From an uncultured Alphaproteobacteria bacterium (GTDB lineage: Bacteria > Pseudomonadota > Alphaproteobacteria > Parvibaculales > Parvibaculaceae): a DNA stretch of 64,000 nucleotides. The translations under genes and the position numbers were made by a program. The notes below the pieces were generated by a model. The model saw only the letters and a program-made list of their open reading frames with translations. It was not told where the DNA came from and made no database searches. Numbering within the stretch: position 1 is the first letter of the stretch; each line of letters starts with the position of its first letter. The stretch is taken from positions 1 through 64,000 of the forward strand of contig CAISYL010000153.1 of the NCBI GenBank assembly GCA_903889655.1, written 5' to 3'. This document shows, piece after piece, positions 28,696 to 39,050 of the stretch.

Positions 28696-31254
28696 TTGAC
28701 CGGCCTGAACAAGCGCAAGAAGGCGCAGGAGACGCAGGCGTCCCGCTCCGGCGATGCACCGCGGCTGCCGCGCCGTGTCGAACGGCGTATCCGCATCGCG
28801 CGCGCCGTCCTCGTCTGGGAAGCGCTCTGGCCCGTCCTCTGGCCGCCGGCGGGCCTTGGCGGGGTTTTTCTGGTCCTCGCCCTCTTCAACGCCTTTACCG
28901 GCCTTCCCCTCGGCATCCATTGGGCGGTGCTCGCCGCTTTCGGCGGCCTCATGGCCTGGATGCTGTGGCGCGGGTTGATGGGCTTCCGCCTGCCGGACCG
29001 CGAAGCCGCGCTGCGCTACCTCGAAACCGTCTCCGGCCTGACCCATCAGCCGCTCGGCGCCTATGAAGATGTCGCCGCCCCGGGCACGGGCGATGCCGCC
29101 CTCTGGCGTGCCCACCAGCGCTGGGTAACGGAGCGGATTCGCCGTCTCCGGGTCGGCTTTGCCTCGCCGGGCCTCGCCACGCGCGATCCCTACGCGCTGC
29201 GCGCCGTCGTCGCCCTTCTCCTCGTCATCGCCATCGCCGGCACCGAAGGCGGCCGGCTGAACCGCGTCGCCGCCGCGTTGCTGCCCGGCCTCGGTTCGGC
29301 AAAAGCCTTTTCGGTCGAGGCCTGGATCACGCCGCCCGCCTATACCGGCCAGGCGCCGATCTATCTTGAGCAGCAGGCGCACGACCGGACCGCCGCGACC
29401 GCCGAAAGAAAACTCGTCGTTCCGGTGAACAGCGTCCTCTCGCTCCGCGTCCATGGCCTCAAGGCTGCGCCCTCGCTCGAAGCCGGACAAGGCGATCGAG
29501 GCCGGCCCGAAGCGTTGAAGGATATGGGCGATACCAACTACACGATCGACGCGCCGATCGCGGCCTCGACCGAATTCACCCTGACGCAGGGCGGCCGCAT
29601 GATGCGCGGCTGGAACATCGACGTCATCGCCGACCGCAAGCCGTCGATCGAGCTGACGAAGCCCCTTGCGAAGACGGCCTCGGGCACGCTGCGTTTCGCC
29701 TACAAGGTCGCGGATGATTACGGCGTGACCTCCGCCGAAGCCCGCATCTCGCTCGTGCTGCCGCCCTCGATGCTTCCCGGCGGTCCGAGCCCGGACGGAA
29801 ACCCCGCCACCGCGGCGGCAAAGCCGCGCGTGACGCCACCCGAAGTGACGCTGCCGCTGCCGACGCTGCGACCGAAGAATGCGAGCGGCGAAACCTATAT
29901 CGACCTGACGCCGCATCCCTGGGCCGGGCTGCCGGTGATCGTGACGCTGGTTGCGAAGGACGATGCCGGTCAGGAAGGTGTGGCAAAACCGGTGGCGCTG
30001 ATCCTGCCCGCACGCAAGTTCAAGAAGCCGTTGGCCGCCGCCATCGTCGAACAGCGCCGCGCGCTGGCACTCGACCCGTCGTCAACGGCGCGCGTCGCCC
30101 GCGTGCTCGACGATTTCACGGTGGATGCCGACCGTTATATCGACGACCTCTCCGTCTATCTCGCCCTTCGCGCGGCCTATTGGCGGCTTGCCGATGCACA
30201 GCATGACAGCGACCTGACCGGCATCTTCGATCTGCTCTGGTCGACGGCGCTGCATATCGAGGATGGCGACATCTCGCTCGCCGAAAACGACGTTCGCCGC
30301 GCGCGCGACGCACTGACCGATGCCCTTGCGAAAGGCGCTTCGGGCGACGAGGTCAACCGCCTGATGGCGGAATTGAAGGAGGCCTTCAAGCTCTACATGG
30401 ACGCGCTGGCGGCGCGCGGCCAGACGCAAGGCCCCAACCCGATGGACCGCTTCGCGCCGCAGGACGGCAAGACCATCGATCGCTCCGATCTCGAGAGGAT
30501 GCTGAATTCGATCGACGAACTCGCAAAGAGCGGCGCACGCGATCAGGCGAAAGCGATGCTGCAGCAATTGCAGGCGATCATGGAAAACATGCGCGTGCCG
30601 CAGCAGAACCCCGGCATGACGCCTCAGGAACAGGCCATGTCGCAAGGCGTCGACCGGATCGGCAAGCTGATCGATAAGCAGCGCCAGCTGATGGACGAAA
30701 CCTTCCGTCAGGGCGGCCAGCAAGGCGTCGGGGCCGACGAAGGCAATCCGCAAACCGGCGGCAGGCAGGGCAAGCCCTCTTCCCTCCACGATCTGAAGCG
30801 TGGACAGGCGGCGCTGCGCGAGGAACTGGCGCAGGCGATGCGCGATCTCGAGAAATCGGGAACGAAGCTTCCCTCTGCCCTCGGCAAGGCCGGCGACGCC
30901 ATGAAGAGCGCCGAGGACCGGCTCGGCGACGGCCGCGCCGACCGCGCCACCGGCTCGCAAGGACAGGCGATTTCGAGCATGCGCGAAGCGGCCCAGGGCC
31001 TTGCCGACCAACTGATGCAGAGCATGGCGGGCCGGCGCGGCAATATGGGCCGCGGCAACGGCAGCGCATCCGACCCCTTCGGCCGCAGCATCCCTAACGC
31101 CGCGCCCGATACCGGTGACGACGTCGCCGTGCCGGACAAGATCGACATCCAGCGCGCGCGGGAGATCATCGAGGAACTGCGCCGCCGCGCCGGCGAACTC
31201 GGCCGCCCGAAGATCGAGCTCGACTATCTGGATCGGTTGCTGAAGCGGTTTTGA
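28696..31254 (+). CDS. TIGR02302/DUF4175 family membrane protein
   Basis: TTG start; N-terminal TM pair, YTGQAPIYL, long coiled C-terminus (MQQLQAIMENMRVPQQNPGMTPQEQAMSQGVDRIGKLIDKQRQLMDETFRQG), downstream of lysA. Confidence 0.85.
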   Translation: MTGLNKRKKAQETQASRSGDAPRLPRRVERRIRIARAVLVWEALWPVLWPPAGLGGVFLVLALFNAFTGLPLGIHWAVLAAFGGLMAWMLWRGLMGFRLPDREAALRYLETVSGLTHQPLGAYEDVAAPGTGDAALWRAHQRWVTERIRRLRVGFASPGLATRDPYALRAVVALLLVIAIAGTEGGRLNRVAAALLPGLGSAKAFSVEAWITPPAYTGQAPIYLEQQAHDRTAATAERKLVVPVNSVLSLRVHGLKAAPSLEAGQGDRGRPEALKDMGDTNYTIDAPIAASTEFTLTQGGRMMRGWNIDVIADRKPSIELTKPLAKTASGTLRFAYKVADDYGVTSAEARISLVLPPSMLPGGPSPDGNPATAAAKPRVTPPEVTLPLPTLRPKNASGETYIDLTPHPWAGLPVIVTLVAKDDAGQEGVAKPVALILPARKFKKPLAAAIVEQRRALALDPSSTARVARVLDDFTVDADRYIDDLSVYLALRAAYWRLADAQHDSDLTGIFDLLWSTALHIEDGDISLAENDVRRARDALTDALAKGASGDEVNRLMAELKEAFKLYMDALAARGQTQGPNPMDRFAPQDGKTIDRSDLERMLNSIDELAKSGARDQAKAMLQQLQAIMENMRVPQQNPGMTPQEQAMSQGVDRIGKLIDKQRQLMDETFRQGGQQGVGADEGNPQTGGRQGKPSSLHDLKRGQAALREELAQAMRDLEKSGTKLPSALGKAGDAMKSAEDRLGDGRADRATGSQGQAISSMREAAQGLADQLMQSMAGRRGNMGRGNGSASDPFGRSIPNAAPDTGDDVAVPDKIDIQRAREIIEELRRRAGELGRPKIELDYLDRLLKRF

Positions 31255-31266
31255 TCCGTGCGGTCG

Positions 31267-31644
31267 TCAGGCCTTGTCCAGCACGGTCGCAACACGCAGG
31301 ACGAGTTCATCCAGCGTGAAGGGCTTCAGCAGGATGTCGTCGATGATCGCCTCGAGGCCATAGGCGCGTTCGCGCTGGTCGGAATAACCGGTCATCAGCA
31401 TGATCGGCATGTCGGGTGCGTCGCGTGAGGCCGACAGGGCGAGCGAGATGCCGTCCATTACCGGCATCAGAATGTCCGTCAGCAGAAGGTCGTGCGGGCG
31501 CCCGGCCTCGCGGGCACGGGCAAGCGCCGCCAGCGCATCACTGCCGTCGCCAACACCCTCGATCTGGTGGCCGACGCCTTGCAGTGCGCGGGTGATGAAG
31601 GCCAGTACGCTCGGCTCGTCTTCGGCGATGAGGATGCGCGCCAT
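31267..31644 (-). CDS. Single-domain response regulator, CpdR-like
   Basis: MARILIAEDEPSVLAFITRALQGVGHQIEGVGDG, LLTDILMPVMDGISLA, LLKPFTLDELVLRV; receiver domain only. Confidence 0.8.
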   Translation of the reverse strand: MARILIAEDEPSVLAFITRALQGVGHQIEGVGDGSDALAALARAREAGRPHDLLLTDILMPVMDGISLALSASRDAPDMPIMLMTGYSDQRERAYGLEAIIDDILLKPFTLDELVLRVATVLDKA

Positions 31645-31649
31645 GATGC

Positions 31650-32252
31650 TCAGCTCTCGACGACGCCGACGAAGGGCAACTGGCGATAGGCATGCGCGAC
31701 GTCCATGCCGTAGCCGACGACGAAACGGTCGGCGCATTTGAACCCGACGAAATCCGCCTTCATCTGGACGGCGAGCTTGCCCGGCTTGTCGAGCAGCACG
31801 CAGGTCCTGACCGAACGCGCGCGGCGCGCCATCATCAGATCCTTGGCGAAAGCGAGCGTGCGGCCGGATTCGAGAATATCGTCGATGATGAGCACGTCGC
31901 GCCCTTCGATATCGGCTTCCGTGTCGCGCAGGATCCTGACCTCGCCCAGCGACTGCGTACCCTTGCCGTAGCTCGACAGGCTGATGAAATCCATATCGGG
32001 CTCGGCGCCTTCCTCATGCAGCGCGCGCAGCAGATCGGCCGCAAAGATGAAGCTGCCCTTGAGAACCGGAATGACGAGCGGTTCGGGACCCATGGTCGCT
32101 ACGATCTCGGTGGCGAGTTCACGCACACGGGTTGCAATCTCGCCCGCACTGAAAAGGACGGATATGCGCGCGCCTTGTGGTGCGAGTTTGCTCATGACCT
32201 CTGTATTGCCCATTTCCGCTGCCTCCGACACCAAATTGACGTCGCGCGGCAT
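31650..32252 (-). CDS. hpt: Hypoxanthine phosphoribosyltransferase
   Basis: VIPVLKGSFIFAADLLRAL, DFISLSSYGKGT, VLIIDDILESGRTLAFAKDLM, FVGFKCADRFVVGYGMD. Confidence 0.93.
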   Translation of the reverse strand: MPRDVNLVSEAAEMGNTEVMSKLAPQGARISVLFSAGEIATRVRELATEIVATMGPEPLVIPVLKGSFIFAADLLRALHEEGAEPDMDFISLSSYGKGTQSLGEVRILRDTEADIEGRDVLIIDDILESGRTLAFAKDLMMARRARSVRTCVLLDKPGKLAVQMKADFVGFKCADRFVVGYGMDVAHAYRQLPFVGVVES

Positions 32253-32283
32253 CGAAGTCCAGCGGGGATGTCCGACCCGAGCG

Positions 32284-33201
32284 TCAGGAGGGCGGCGCCG
32301 TCGCGGGCGCAGGTGCAGCGGGCGCGGCGCTGGCCGGCTCGTTTTCCTCGCCCTTCAGTACAAAGCGCAATTCGATGTCGCGCGCGCCGGGGGGCGGGCT
32401 CGACAGGCGTGTCGTGAAGGGCGCAACCTGCTTCGGGTCGAGCGATTTCTCCGCCAGGGCGAACGTCCAGTGATAGAGCTCGTGCTGCTCGCCGTCGAGA
32501 AGCCCGACGCGAAGGCGGGGCGGCACCCGCTGCTCGCCGCTCACATTGACGACCTGTCCTTTGACCGCGAGTACCGGCAGCCCGTTTTCGGTCTGGCGCT
32601 CGTAGGAGACCTGCCGGAATTCGAGCCCGCGCAGGTTCATCGGCTCGTCGATGGCGGTATAGACCTTCGTCGTCGCCGGCCAGAGATCCGCGATCTCATT
32701 GCGGAAATGCCAGGCGCCGAAAAGCGTGCTGGAGACGAAGGCGATAAGCAGAACCCAGCCGATCGCGGTCAGAACCCGTCCGCGCCGCGAGGATGCCGCG
32801 CTATTGACGAAATGACGGAGCTTGCCGCCATTGCCGAGCTGGGAGTCCGCCGCTACGGCATCGCCGGAGCGGCTCTCGCCCGGACGGATTTCGCCCGGCT
32901 CGGCGAAGGCGATGTCGGAGTCCTCGTCGTCGATCGGCGTGGGCTCGGCTGGCTGCTCCGCCGCTTTCTTCTTGAAGATCGGCGTCGCCGGCGCGTCGAA
33001 GGGACTGAGCGATTCCTTCGGCATCTCCGATGCGAGGCTCGCGTCTTCGGCCGGTGCTTCGTCCTTGCGCGGCAGGTCGGTCGGTGGCGCCTGATGCCAG
33101 CTATGCCCGCACTTGGCGCATCGCACCTTCCGCCCTGCGGGCGCGAACGAAGCCGCGTCCACCGGGTAGCGTGTCGAACATGCCGGACAGGTGATGATCA
33201 T
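32284..33201 (-). CDS. MJ0042-type zinc finger / DUF3426 protein
   Basis: MIITCPACSTRYPVDAASFAPAGRKVRCAKCGHSWHQAPP; TM helix; C-terminal beta-rich domain (GQVVNVSGEQRVPPRLRVGLLDGEQ). Confidence 0.85.
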   Translation of the reverse strand: MIITCPACSTRYPVDAASFAPAGRKVRCAKCGHSWHQAPPTDLPRKDEAPAEDASLASEMPKESLSPFDAPATPIFKKKAAEQPAEPTPIDDEDSDIAFAEPGEIRPGESRSGDAVAADSQLGNGGKLRHFVNSAASSRRGRVLTAIGWVLLIAFVSSTLFGAWHFRNEIADLWPATTKVYTAIDEPMNLRGLEFRQVSYERQTENGLPVLAVKGQVVNVSGEQRVPPRLRVGLLDGEQHELYHWTFALAEKSLDPKQVAPFTTRLSSPPPGARDIELRFVLKGEENEPASAAPAAPAPATAPPS

Positions 33202-33421
33202 CGGGTTGATTGCCGAAACCGTAAGCCCGAAGCCGGGCGGTTGGAGAGGCGGACAGGAACGCACACGCTTCTCGGGAAGCCTATCCGCCAGAGCCTATTG
33301 AAACCCGCTCCATGGTTAAAGCCGGGTTAAATCGGAACCGCCGGAACGTCGATCGAGGCGTGGCGTGTTTTCGCGCGAGCCAACCCCGCGTCCCGGGTTC
33401 TTCCATGATACCCTGCGACCC

Positions 33422-34081
33422 ATGATTCGCTTCGAGAATGTGGGCATGCGGTACGGCATGGGGCCGGAAATCCTGCGCGATGTGAGCTTTCACCTCGCGC
33501 CCGGCTCGCTGCATTTCCTGACCGGCCCCTCGGGCGCCGGCAAGACCTCCCTGCTGAAGCTGATGTTCCTCGCCTCGCGGCCCTCGCGCGGCCTCATCAC
33601 CATGTTCGGGCGGGACATTGCGACCCTGCCCCGCGCCGAGCTGCCGGACCTGCGCCGCCGTGTGGGCGTGGTTTTCCAGGAATTCCGCCTCCTCGACCAT
33701 CTGACGACCTATGAAAACGTCGCCCTGCCCCTGAAGATTCAGGGACGGCCGGAGGAAAGCTACCGCGCCGATGTGAAGGAACTGCTCGCCTGGGTCGGCC
33801 TCGGCGAACGGATGATGGCAAAGCCGCCGACGCTCTCCGGCGGCGAGAAGCAACGCGCCGCGATCGCGCGGGCGGTCGTCGCCCAGCCGGACCTGCTGCT
33901 GGCCGACGAACCAACCGGCAATGTCGACCCCGAGATGGGAAAGCGCCTGCTGCGCCTTTTCATCGAGCTGAACCGGCTCGGCACCTCGGTGCTGATCGCG
34001 ACCCATGACCATGCGCTGGTCGAAGCGGCCGGTGCCCCCGAGCTGATGCTGAAGAACGGGAGGCTGACCATCCGTGGCTGA
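33422..34081 (+). CDS. ftsE: Cell division ATP-binding protein FtsE
   Basis: MIRFENVGMRYGMGPEILRDVSF, TGPSGAGKTSLLKL, LSGGEKQRAAIARAVVAQPDLLLADEPTGNVD. Confidence 0.95.
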   Translation: MIRFENVGMRYGMGPEILRDVSFHLAPGSLHFLTGPSGAGKTSLLKLMFLASRPSRGLITMFGRDIATLPRAELPDLRRRVGVVFQEFRLLDHLTTYENVALPLKIQGRPEESYRADVKELLAWVGLGERMMAKPPTLSGGEKQRAAIARAVVAQPDLLLADEPTGNVDPEMGKRLLRLFIELNRLGTSVLIATHDHALVEAAGAPELMLKNGRLTIRG

Positions 34082-35057
34082 ACCCCGCCAGACCGCCAGA
34101 CAGACACCCCCACCCGCTCCCCGCGAGGAAGCAGAACTCGATCACGAGCGCCGCGGCTTCGGCGGAGCGCTGAAGGCGCTGATCGTCGAAACGCGCAGCG
34201 TCATGCCGGCGGCGGGGGCGACGGGCCTCTCGCTCGTCCTCGTCGTCGCGGCCATGTGCTTCCTCGCAAGCCTCGCGCTCGGCGCGGCGCTGACGGTGGG
34301 CCGCACCTCGGCCGACTGGACGCGCGAGCTCTCGGCGGCCCTCACCGTCGAGGTGAAGCCCTCCGATGCCATGGCGCAGGACGCCGAAGTGGAAGCGGCG
34401 CTGAAAGTGCTCACCGACACGCCGGGCGTCCTCTCGGCCAGGGCGCTGACCAGGGCCGACACCGAAGCCCTCCTCGAACCCTGGCTCGGTAAGGGCAATG
34501 TGACGGAAGACCTGCCGCTGCCGCGCCTCATCGACATCCGCATCGACGGTCATGCGCCGCCCGATTTCGACGCGCTGGCAAGGCGCCTCGTCGAGGCCGC
34601 GCCGGGCGCCATTCTCGACACGCACCGGCAATGGCAGGCGGAACTCGTACGCGCGGCCCGTTCGGCGCAATGGCTCGCCTATGCGGTGCTCGCCGTCGTC
34701 GCGGCGACGACCATCGCTATCGTCACCTTCGCGACCCGTGCCGGTCTTCAGGCCAACCGCGAAGTGGTCGAGGTTCTGCATCTGATCGGCGCACGCGACC
34801 GGTTCATCGCCGCCGAAGTACAGCGCCATTTCCTGCATCTCGGCCTGCGCGGCGGCCTCATCGGCCTTGGCCTCTCGGTCGCGACCTTTGTCGGCCTCGG
34901 CTGGTATGCCCAGACCGCCGGAAGCTTCCTGATGCCGGTCTCGGGTCTCCGGCTCGAATATTATCCGGCCCTCGCCGGCGTGCCGCTGGTCGCGGCGCTG
35001 GTCGCCGTCGTCACCGCCCGGACGACCGTCATCAGAACGCTGCACCGGCTCCTCTGA
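34074..35057 (+). CDS. ftsX: Cell division protein FtsX
   Basis: Follows and overlaps ftsE; FtsX-type four-TM permease with LIGARDRFIAAEVQRHFLHLGLRGGLIGLGLS. Confidence 0.9.
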   Translation: MAEPRQTARQTPPPAPREEAELDHERRGFGGALKALIVETRSVMPAAGATGLSLVLVVAAMCFLASLALGAALTVGRTSADWTRELSAALTVEVKPSDAMAQDAEVEAALKVLTDTPGVLSARALTRADTEALLEPWLGKGNVTEDLPLPRLIDIRIDGHAPPDFDALARRLVEAAPGAILDTHRQWQAELVRAARSAQWLAYAVLAVVAATTIAIVTFATRAGLQANREVVEVLHLIGARDRFIAAEVQRHFLHLGLRGGLIGLGLSVATFVGLGWYAQTAGSFLMPVSGLRLEYYPALAGVPLVAALVAVVTARTTVIRTLHRLL

Positions 35058-35165
35058 GCCCTCCCTTTAAGCATGCTGCCGCTGTGCTAAAGTCCTGCCG
35101 CCGCCAAGGACCCCGGTTGGGATTCTCGAAGCCGGCATATCTGGATCTGAAACTGGCGAGACGGA

Positions 35166-35798
35166 ATGGCGGCCGGAGATATCGAGCGGGAGGGACTGGG
35201 GCAGCGCCTCGGCCGGTTGCTGGCGAGCCTCGTCGGCCTGCTCGCGCTTGCCTATATCGCGGGCTTTGTCATTTTCGCCGCCGAGCTTGACCGCCGACCG
35301 CCGGACGACGTGCCGGTGGCAGACGGGATCGTGGCGCTGACGGGCGGCGAAGGCCGCCTCAACGAGGCGATGAAGCTGCTCGACGACGGCAAGGGCGCCC
35401 GCCTGCTCATCACCGGCGTCCATCCCGAAGTGAAGCTTGCGGCAATCAGGAGCGCCGTCGGCGGCTCGACGGCCAAATTCGATTGCTGCGTCGATATCGG
35501 GCGCCAGGCCGAAAACACCATCGGCAATGCCAACGAGACCGCCGAATGGGTGCGCGCGCATCATTACCGCTCGATCATTCTCGTGACCTCGACCTACCAC
35601 ATGCCGCGCGCGACGCTGGAGCTTCGCCGCGCCATGCCCGGCGTCTCGATCACGCCTTTCCCGGTCGTGCAGGACACGCTGCATCTCGACGGCTGGTGGG
35701 ATTTTCCGGGCACGACGAAGCTGCTGGCATCGGAATATTCGAAATATCTGCTGACGCTCATACACGCGCGTCCGCTGCTCCGTCCCGAAACGCTCTAG
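35166..35798 (+). CDS. YdcF/DUF218 family protein
   Basis: IVALTGGEGRLNEAMKLLDDGKGARLLITGVH, RSIILVTSTYHMPRATLELRRAMP. Confidence 0.88.
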   Translation: MAAGDIEREGLGQRLGRLLASLVGLLALAYIAGFVIFAAELDRRPPDDVPVADGIVALTGGEGRLNEAMKLLDDGKGARLLITGVHPEVKLAAIRSAVGGSTAKFDCCVDIGRQAENTIGNANETAEWVRAHHYRSIILVTSTYHMPRATLELRRAMPGVSITPFPVVQDTLHLDGWWDFPGTTKLLASEYSKYLLTLIHARPLLRPETL

Positions 35799-35815
35799 GT
35801 CGAAGGATAAGCGCC

Positions 35816-36538
35816 TTGCTCTGGCTCCGTTCGCTCGCCTTCAATCTCGCTCTTTATGTGACGGCAATTTCCGTCGGCCTCATCGCGACGCCGGCACTCT
35901 TCCTGCCGCGCGGCGCCGCCGTCTGGGTCATCTCGAACCTGTCGCGGCTGATCGTCTGGCTGCTCGGCGTCATCGCCGGCACCCATTACGAAGTGCGCGG
36001 GCCCATCCCGCATGGGCCTCTGCTGGTCGCCTCGAAGCATCAGTCGATGTGGGACACCATCATCATGGTGGCGCTGCTGAAGGATCCGGCGATCGTGCTG
36101 AAGCGCGAATTGCTCTGGATCCCTTATTACGGCTGGTTCTCGCAGAAGGCGAGGATGATCGCCGTCGACCGGAGTTCCGGCGCCAAGGCGCTGCGCCGCA
36201 TGATCGCGCAGGCAAAAGCCGCGCTGGCGCTCGACCGCCCCATCGTGATCTTCCCGGAAGGGACACGCGCGGCCCCCGGTGCCCGGCACGACTACAAGCC
36301 GGGTGTCGCCGCGCTCTATCGCCAGCTCGGCGTTCCCTGCGTGCCCGTGGCGGTCAATTCCGGCCTCTTCTGGCCCCGCCGCCAGATGCTGCGCAAACCC
36401 GGCACCATCATCATCGAATTCCTGCCGCCGATCCCGCCGGGGCTCGACCGCGCGGCCTTCATGACGGCGCTGGAAACCAGCATTGAGGGGGCCACCGCAA
36501 AGCTTCTCGCCGAAGCCGGTCACTCTGTGGATAAGTAG
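35816..36538 (+). CDS. plsC: 1-acyl-sn-glycerol-3-phosphate acyltransferase
   Basis: SKHQSMWDTIIM (HX4D-like), ELLWIPYYGW, IVIFPEGTRAAPGARHDYKPGVA; TTG start at 35816. Confidence 0.88.
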   Translation: MLWLRSLAFNLALYVTAISVGLIATPALFLPRGAAVWVISNLSRLIVWLLGVIAGTHYEVRGPIPHGPLLVASKHQSMWDTIIMVALLKDPAIVLKRELLWIPYYGWFSQKARMIAVDRSSGAKALRRMIAQAKAALALDRPIVIFPEGTRAAPGARHDYKPGVAALYRQLGVPCVPVAVNSGLFWPRRQMLRKPGTIIIEFLPPIPPGLDRAAFMTALETSIEGATAKLLAEAGHSVDK

Positions 36539-36703
36539 GCGGCTACCCCCGGTGGATAACGGGGACAAGCGTAATTATATCGTAGTGTCAGGCGTTTAAT
36601 CTCATTCTCGCTGTGTTCTTTTCGGGCACAAAAAGAGAACATGAGACCCGGCCCGCCGCATGCTAGACTGCCGGCCCTCCATTGCCGTTTTAGTGAGCCC
36701 CTT

Positions 36704-39031
36704 ATGCATCCGATCGCCGAACAGATCTGGGACATGAAATACCGTCTTCGCGGAGAGGACGGCACGCCCGTCGACCTCACCGTCGAGGACACATGGACCC
36801 GCGTCGCGACGGCGCTGGCCGCCGCCGAGGCGCCGGAGACGCGCGGCCACTGGCAGGCCCGGTTCCACGATGCGATGGCGGGCTACCGCTTCCTGCCCGC
36901 CGGCCGCATCCTCGCCGGCGCGGGCACCGGCCGCGACGTGACGCTCTTCAACTGCTTCGTGATGGGCGAGATCCCGGACACCATGGCCGGCATCTTCGAG
37001 AACCTGAAGGAAGCCGCGCTGACCATGCAGCAGGGCGGCGGCATCGGTTATGACTTCTCGACGCTGCGCCCCAAGGGCGCGCCGGTGAAGGGCGTCGGCG
37101 CCGACGCCTCGGGGCCCCTGTCCTTCATGGATGTCTGGGACGCGATGTGCCGCACCATCTTGTCGGCAGGCTCGCGCCGCGGCGCGATGATGGCGGTGAT
37201 GCGCTGCGACCATCCGGATATCGAAGCCTTCATCGAGGCGAAACGCGAGCCGGGCCGGCTCACCATGTTCAACCTCTCGGTGCTCGCGACCGATGCCTTC
37301 ATGGCGGCGGTGAAGGCCGATGCCGACTGGCACCTCGTTTTCAACGGCGAGACCCACAAGACGCTGAAGGCCCGTGCGCTCTGGGATCGGATCATCGCCG
37401 CGACCTATGCCTATGCCGAACCCGGCGTAATCTTCATCGACCGCATCAACGCGCGGAACAATCTCCATTATTGCGAGACGATCCACGCGACCAATCCATG
37501 CGGCGAGCAGCCGCTGCCGCCTTACGGCGCCTGCCTTCTCGGCTCGATCAATCTCGCGGCGCTGGTGAAGGCCCCCTTCACCGAACACGCGCGCATCGAC
37601 GAGGCGGAGCTCGCCGACCTCGTCTCCGTCGCCGTGCGCGCCATGGACAACACCATCGACGTCTCGCGCTTTCCCTTGGCCGCCCAGGCGCACGAAGCGA
37701 AGATGAAGCGCCGCATCGGCCTCGGCGTCACGGGCCTTGCCGACGCGCTCATCATGTGCCGCTCGCGCTATGGCTCCGACGCCTCGATCGCGCTCATCCG
37801 CAAATGGATGCACGCACTCTCGCGCGCCGCCTATCTCGCATCGGCCGAAATTGCCGGCGAAAAAGGCGCCTTCCCGCTTTACGATGCCGACGCCTATCTC
37901 GCGGGCGAGACGATCAGGGCCCTCGACGAGGACGTTCGCGCGGCGATCGCAAAACACGGCATCCGCAATGCGCTGGTGACCTCGATTGCGCCGACCGGCA
38001 CGATCTCGCTTTTTGCCGGCAACGTCTCGTCCGGCATCGAGCCCGTCTTCGCCTATGCCTATACGCGGAAAGTCCTGATGCCCGACGGCACGCGGCGCGA
38101 GGAAAAGGTCGTCGACTACGCGGTCGCGAAATTCCACGAGACTTTCGGCGAGACGGCGGCACTCCCCGATTATTTCGTCAATGCGCAGGAGCTGACGCCG
38201 GCCGAGCATCTCGCCGTACAGGCCGCCGCTCAGGATTATATCGACAGCTCGATCTCGAAGACGATCAACGTGCCAGAGGATATTTCCTTCGAGGCGTTCA
38301 GGAACGTCTACATGGAAGCCTATGAGAAGGGCCTGAAGGGCTGCACGACCTACCGCCCGAGCGACGTGCGCGGTTCCGTGCTCTCGATCGAGGCCGCGCC
38401 GAAGGCAGAAGAGGCGCAGCCGGCGCTGGCCCTCAACGCGCCGGAGAAGCCGACGCCCTACGAGAAAGACGGCATCGTCTATATGTCGAAGCCGCTCGAA
38501 CGCGAGACGGTCCTGCCGGGCTTCACCTACAAGCTGCAATGGCCCGAAAGCGACCACGCGATCTACATCACGATCAACGACATCGTGCAGGCCGAGGGAC
38601 AATCTCACAGAAGGCGCCCCTTCGAGATTTTCATCAACTCGAAGAACATGGAGCATTACGCCTGGACGGTGGCGCTGACCCGCATGATCTCGGCGGTCTT
38701 CCGCCGCGGCGGCGACGTGACCTTCGTCGTCGAGGAATTGAAGGCGGTCTTCGATCCGCGCGGCGGCTCCTGGATGAAGGGCCGCTATGTGCCGAGTCTC
38801 CTTGCCGCCATCGGCGAGGTGATCGAGCAGCACATGATCGACACGGGCTTCATCACGAAGGCAGACGGGCATCCCGTCGCCGAAGCGATCCGCGCCGTCG
38901 TCGGCGAACCCATCGAGCCGGGCGCGCGCGCGGTGAAGCTCAAGGGCTGTCCGCGTTGCGGCGAGCGCGCGATGATCCAGCAGGAAGGCTGCGAGACCTG
39001 CACCTCATGCGGCTTCTCGAAGTGCAGTTGA
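36704..39031 (+). CDS. nrdJ: Adenosylcobalamin-dependent (class II) ribonucleoside-diphosphate reductase
   Basis: FNCFVMGEIPDTMAGIFENLKEAALTMQQGGGIGYDFS, ATNPCGEQPLPPYGACLLGSINLAALV, C-terminal CPRCGERAMIQQEGCETCTSCGFSKC. Confidence 0.93.
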   Translation: MHPIAEQIWDMKYRLRGEDGTPVDLTVEDTWTRVATALAAAEAPETRGHWQARFHDAMAGYRFLPAGRILAGAGTGRDVTLFNCFVMGEIPDTMAGIFENLKEAALTMQQGGGIGYDFSTLRPKGAPVKGVGADASGPLSFMDVWDAMCRTILSAGSRRGAMMAVMRCDHPDIEAFIEAKREPGRLTMFNLSVLATDAFMAAVKADADWHLVFNGETHKTLKARALWDRIIAATYAYAEPGVIFIDRINARNNLHYCETIHATNPCGEQPLPPYGACLLGSINLAALVKAPFTEHARIDEAELADLVSVAVRAMDNTIDVSRFPLAAQAHEAKMKRRIGLGVTGLADALIMCRSRYGSDASIALIRKWMHALSRAAYLASAEIAGEKGAFPLYDADAYLAGETIRALDEDVRAAIAKHGIRNALVTSIAPTGTISLFAGNVSSGIEPVFAYAYTRKVLMPDGTRREEKVVDYAVAKFHETFGETAALPDYFVNAQELTPAEHLAVQAAAQDYIDSSISKTINVPEDISFEAFRNVYMEAYEKGLKGCTTYRPSDVRGSVLSIEAAPKAEEAQPALALNAPEKPTPYEKDGIVYMSKPLERETVLPGFTYKLQWPESDHAIYITINDIVQAEGQSHRRRPFEIFINSKNMEHYAWTVALTRMISAVFRRGGDVTFVVEELKAVFDPRGGSWMKGRYVPSLLAAIGEVIEQHMIDTGFITKADGHPVAEAIRAVVGEPIEPGARAVKLKGCPRCGERAMIQQEGCETCTSCGFSKCS

Positions 39032-39050
39032 GTTCTCGTTCTAACCCCGC

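Noticed and set aside
36539-36703. Cobalamin riboswitch or NrdR box upstream of nrdJ
   Set aside because: Only about 165 nt of intergenic sequence and no recognisable B12-box or NrdR-box pattern.
36602-38872. 756-aa minus ORF antisense to nrdJ
   Set aside because: Shadow ORF of a clear class II RNR gene.
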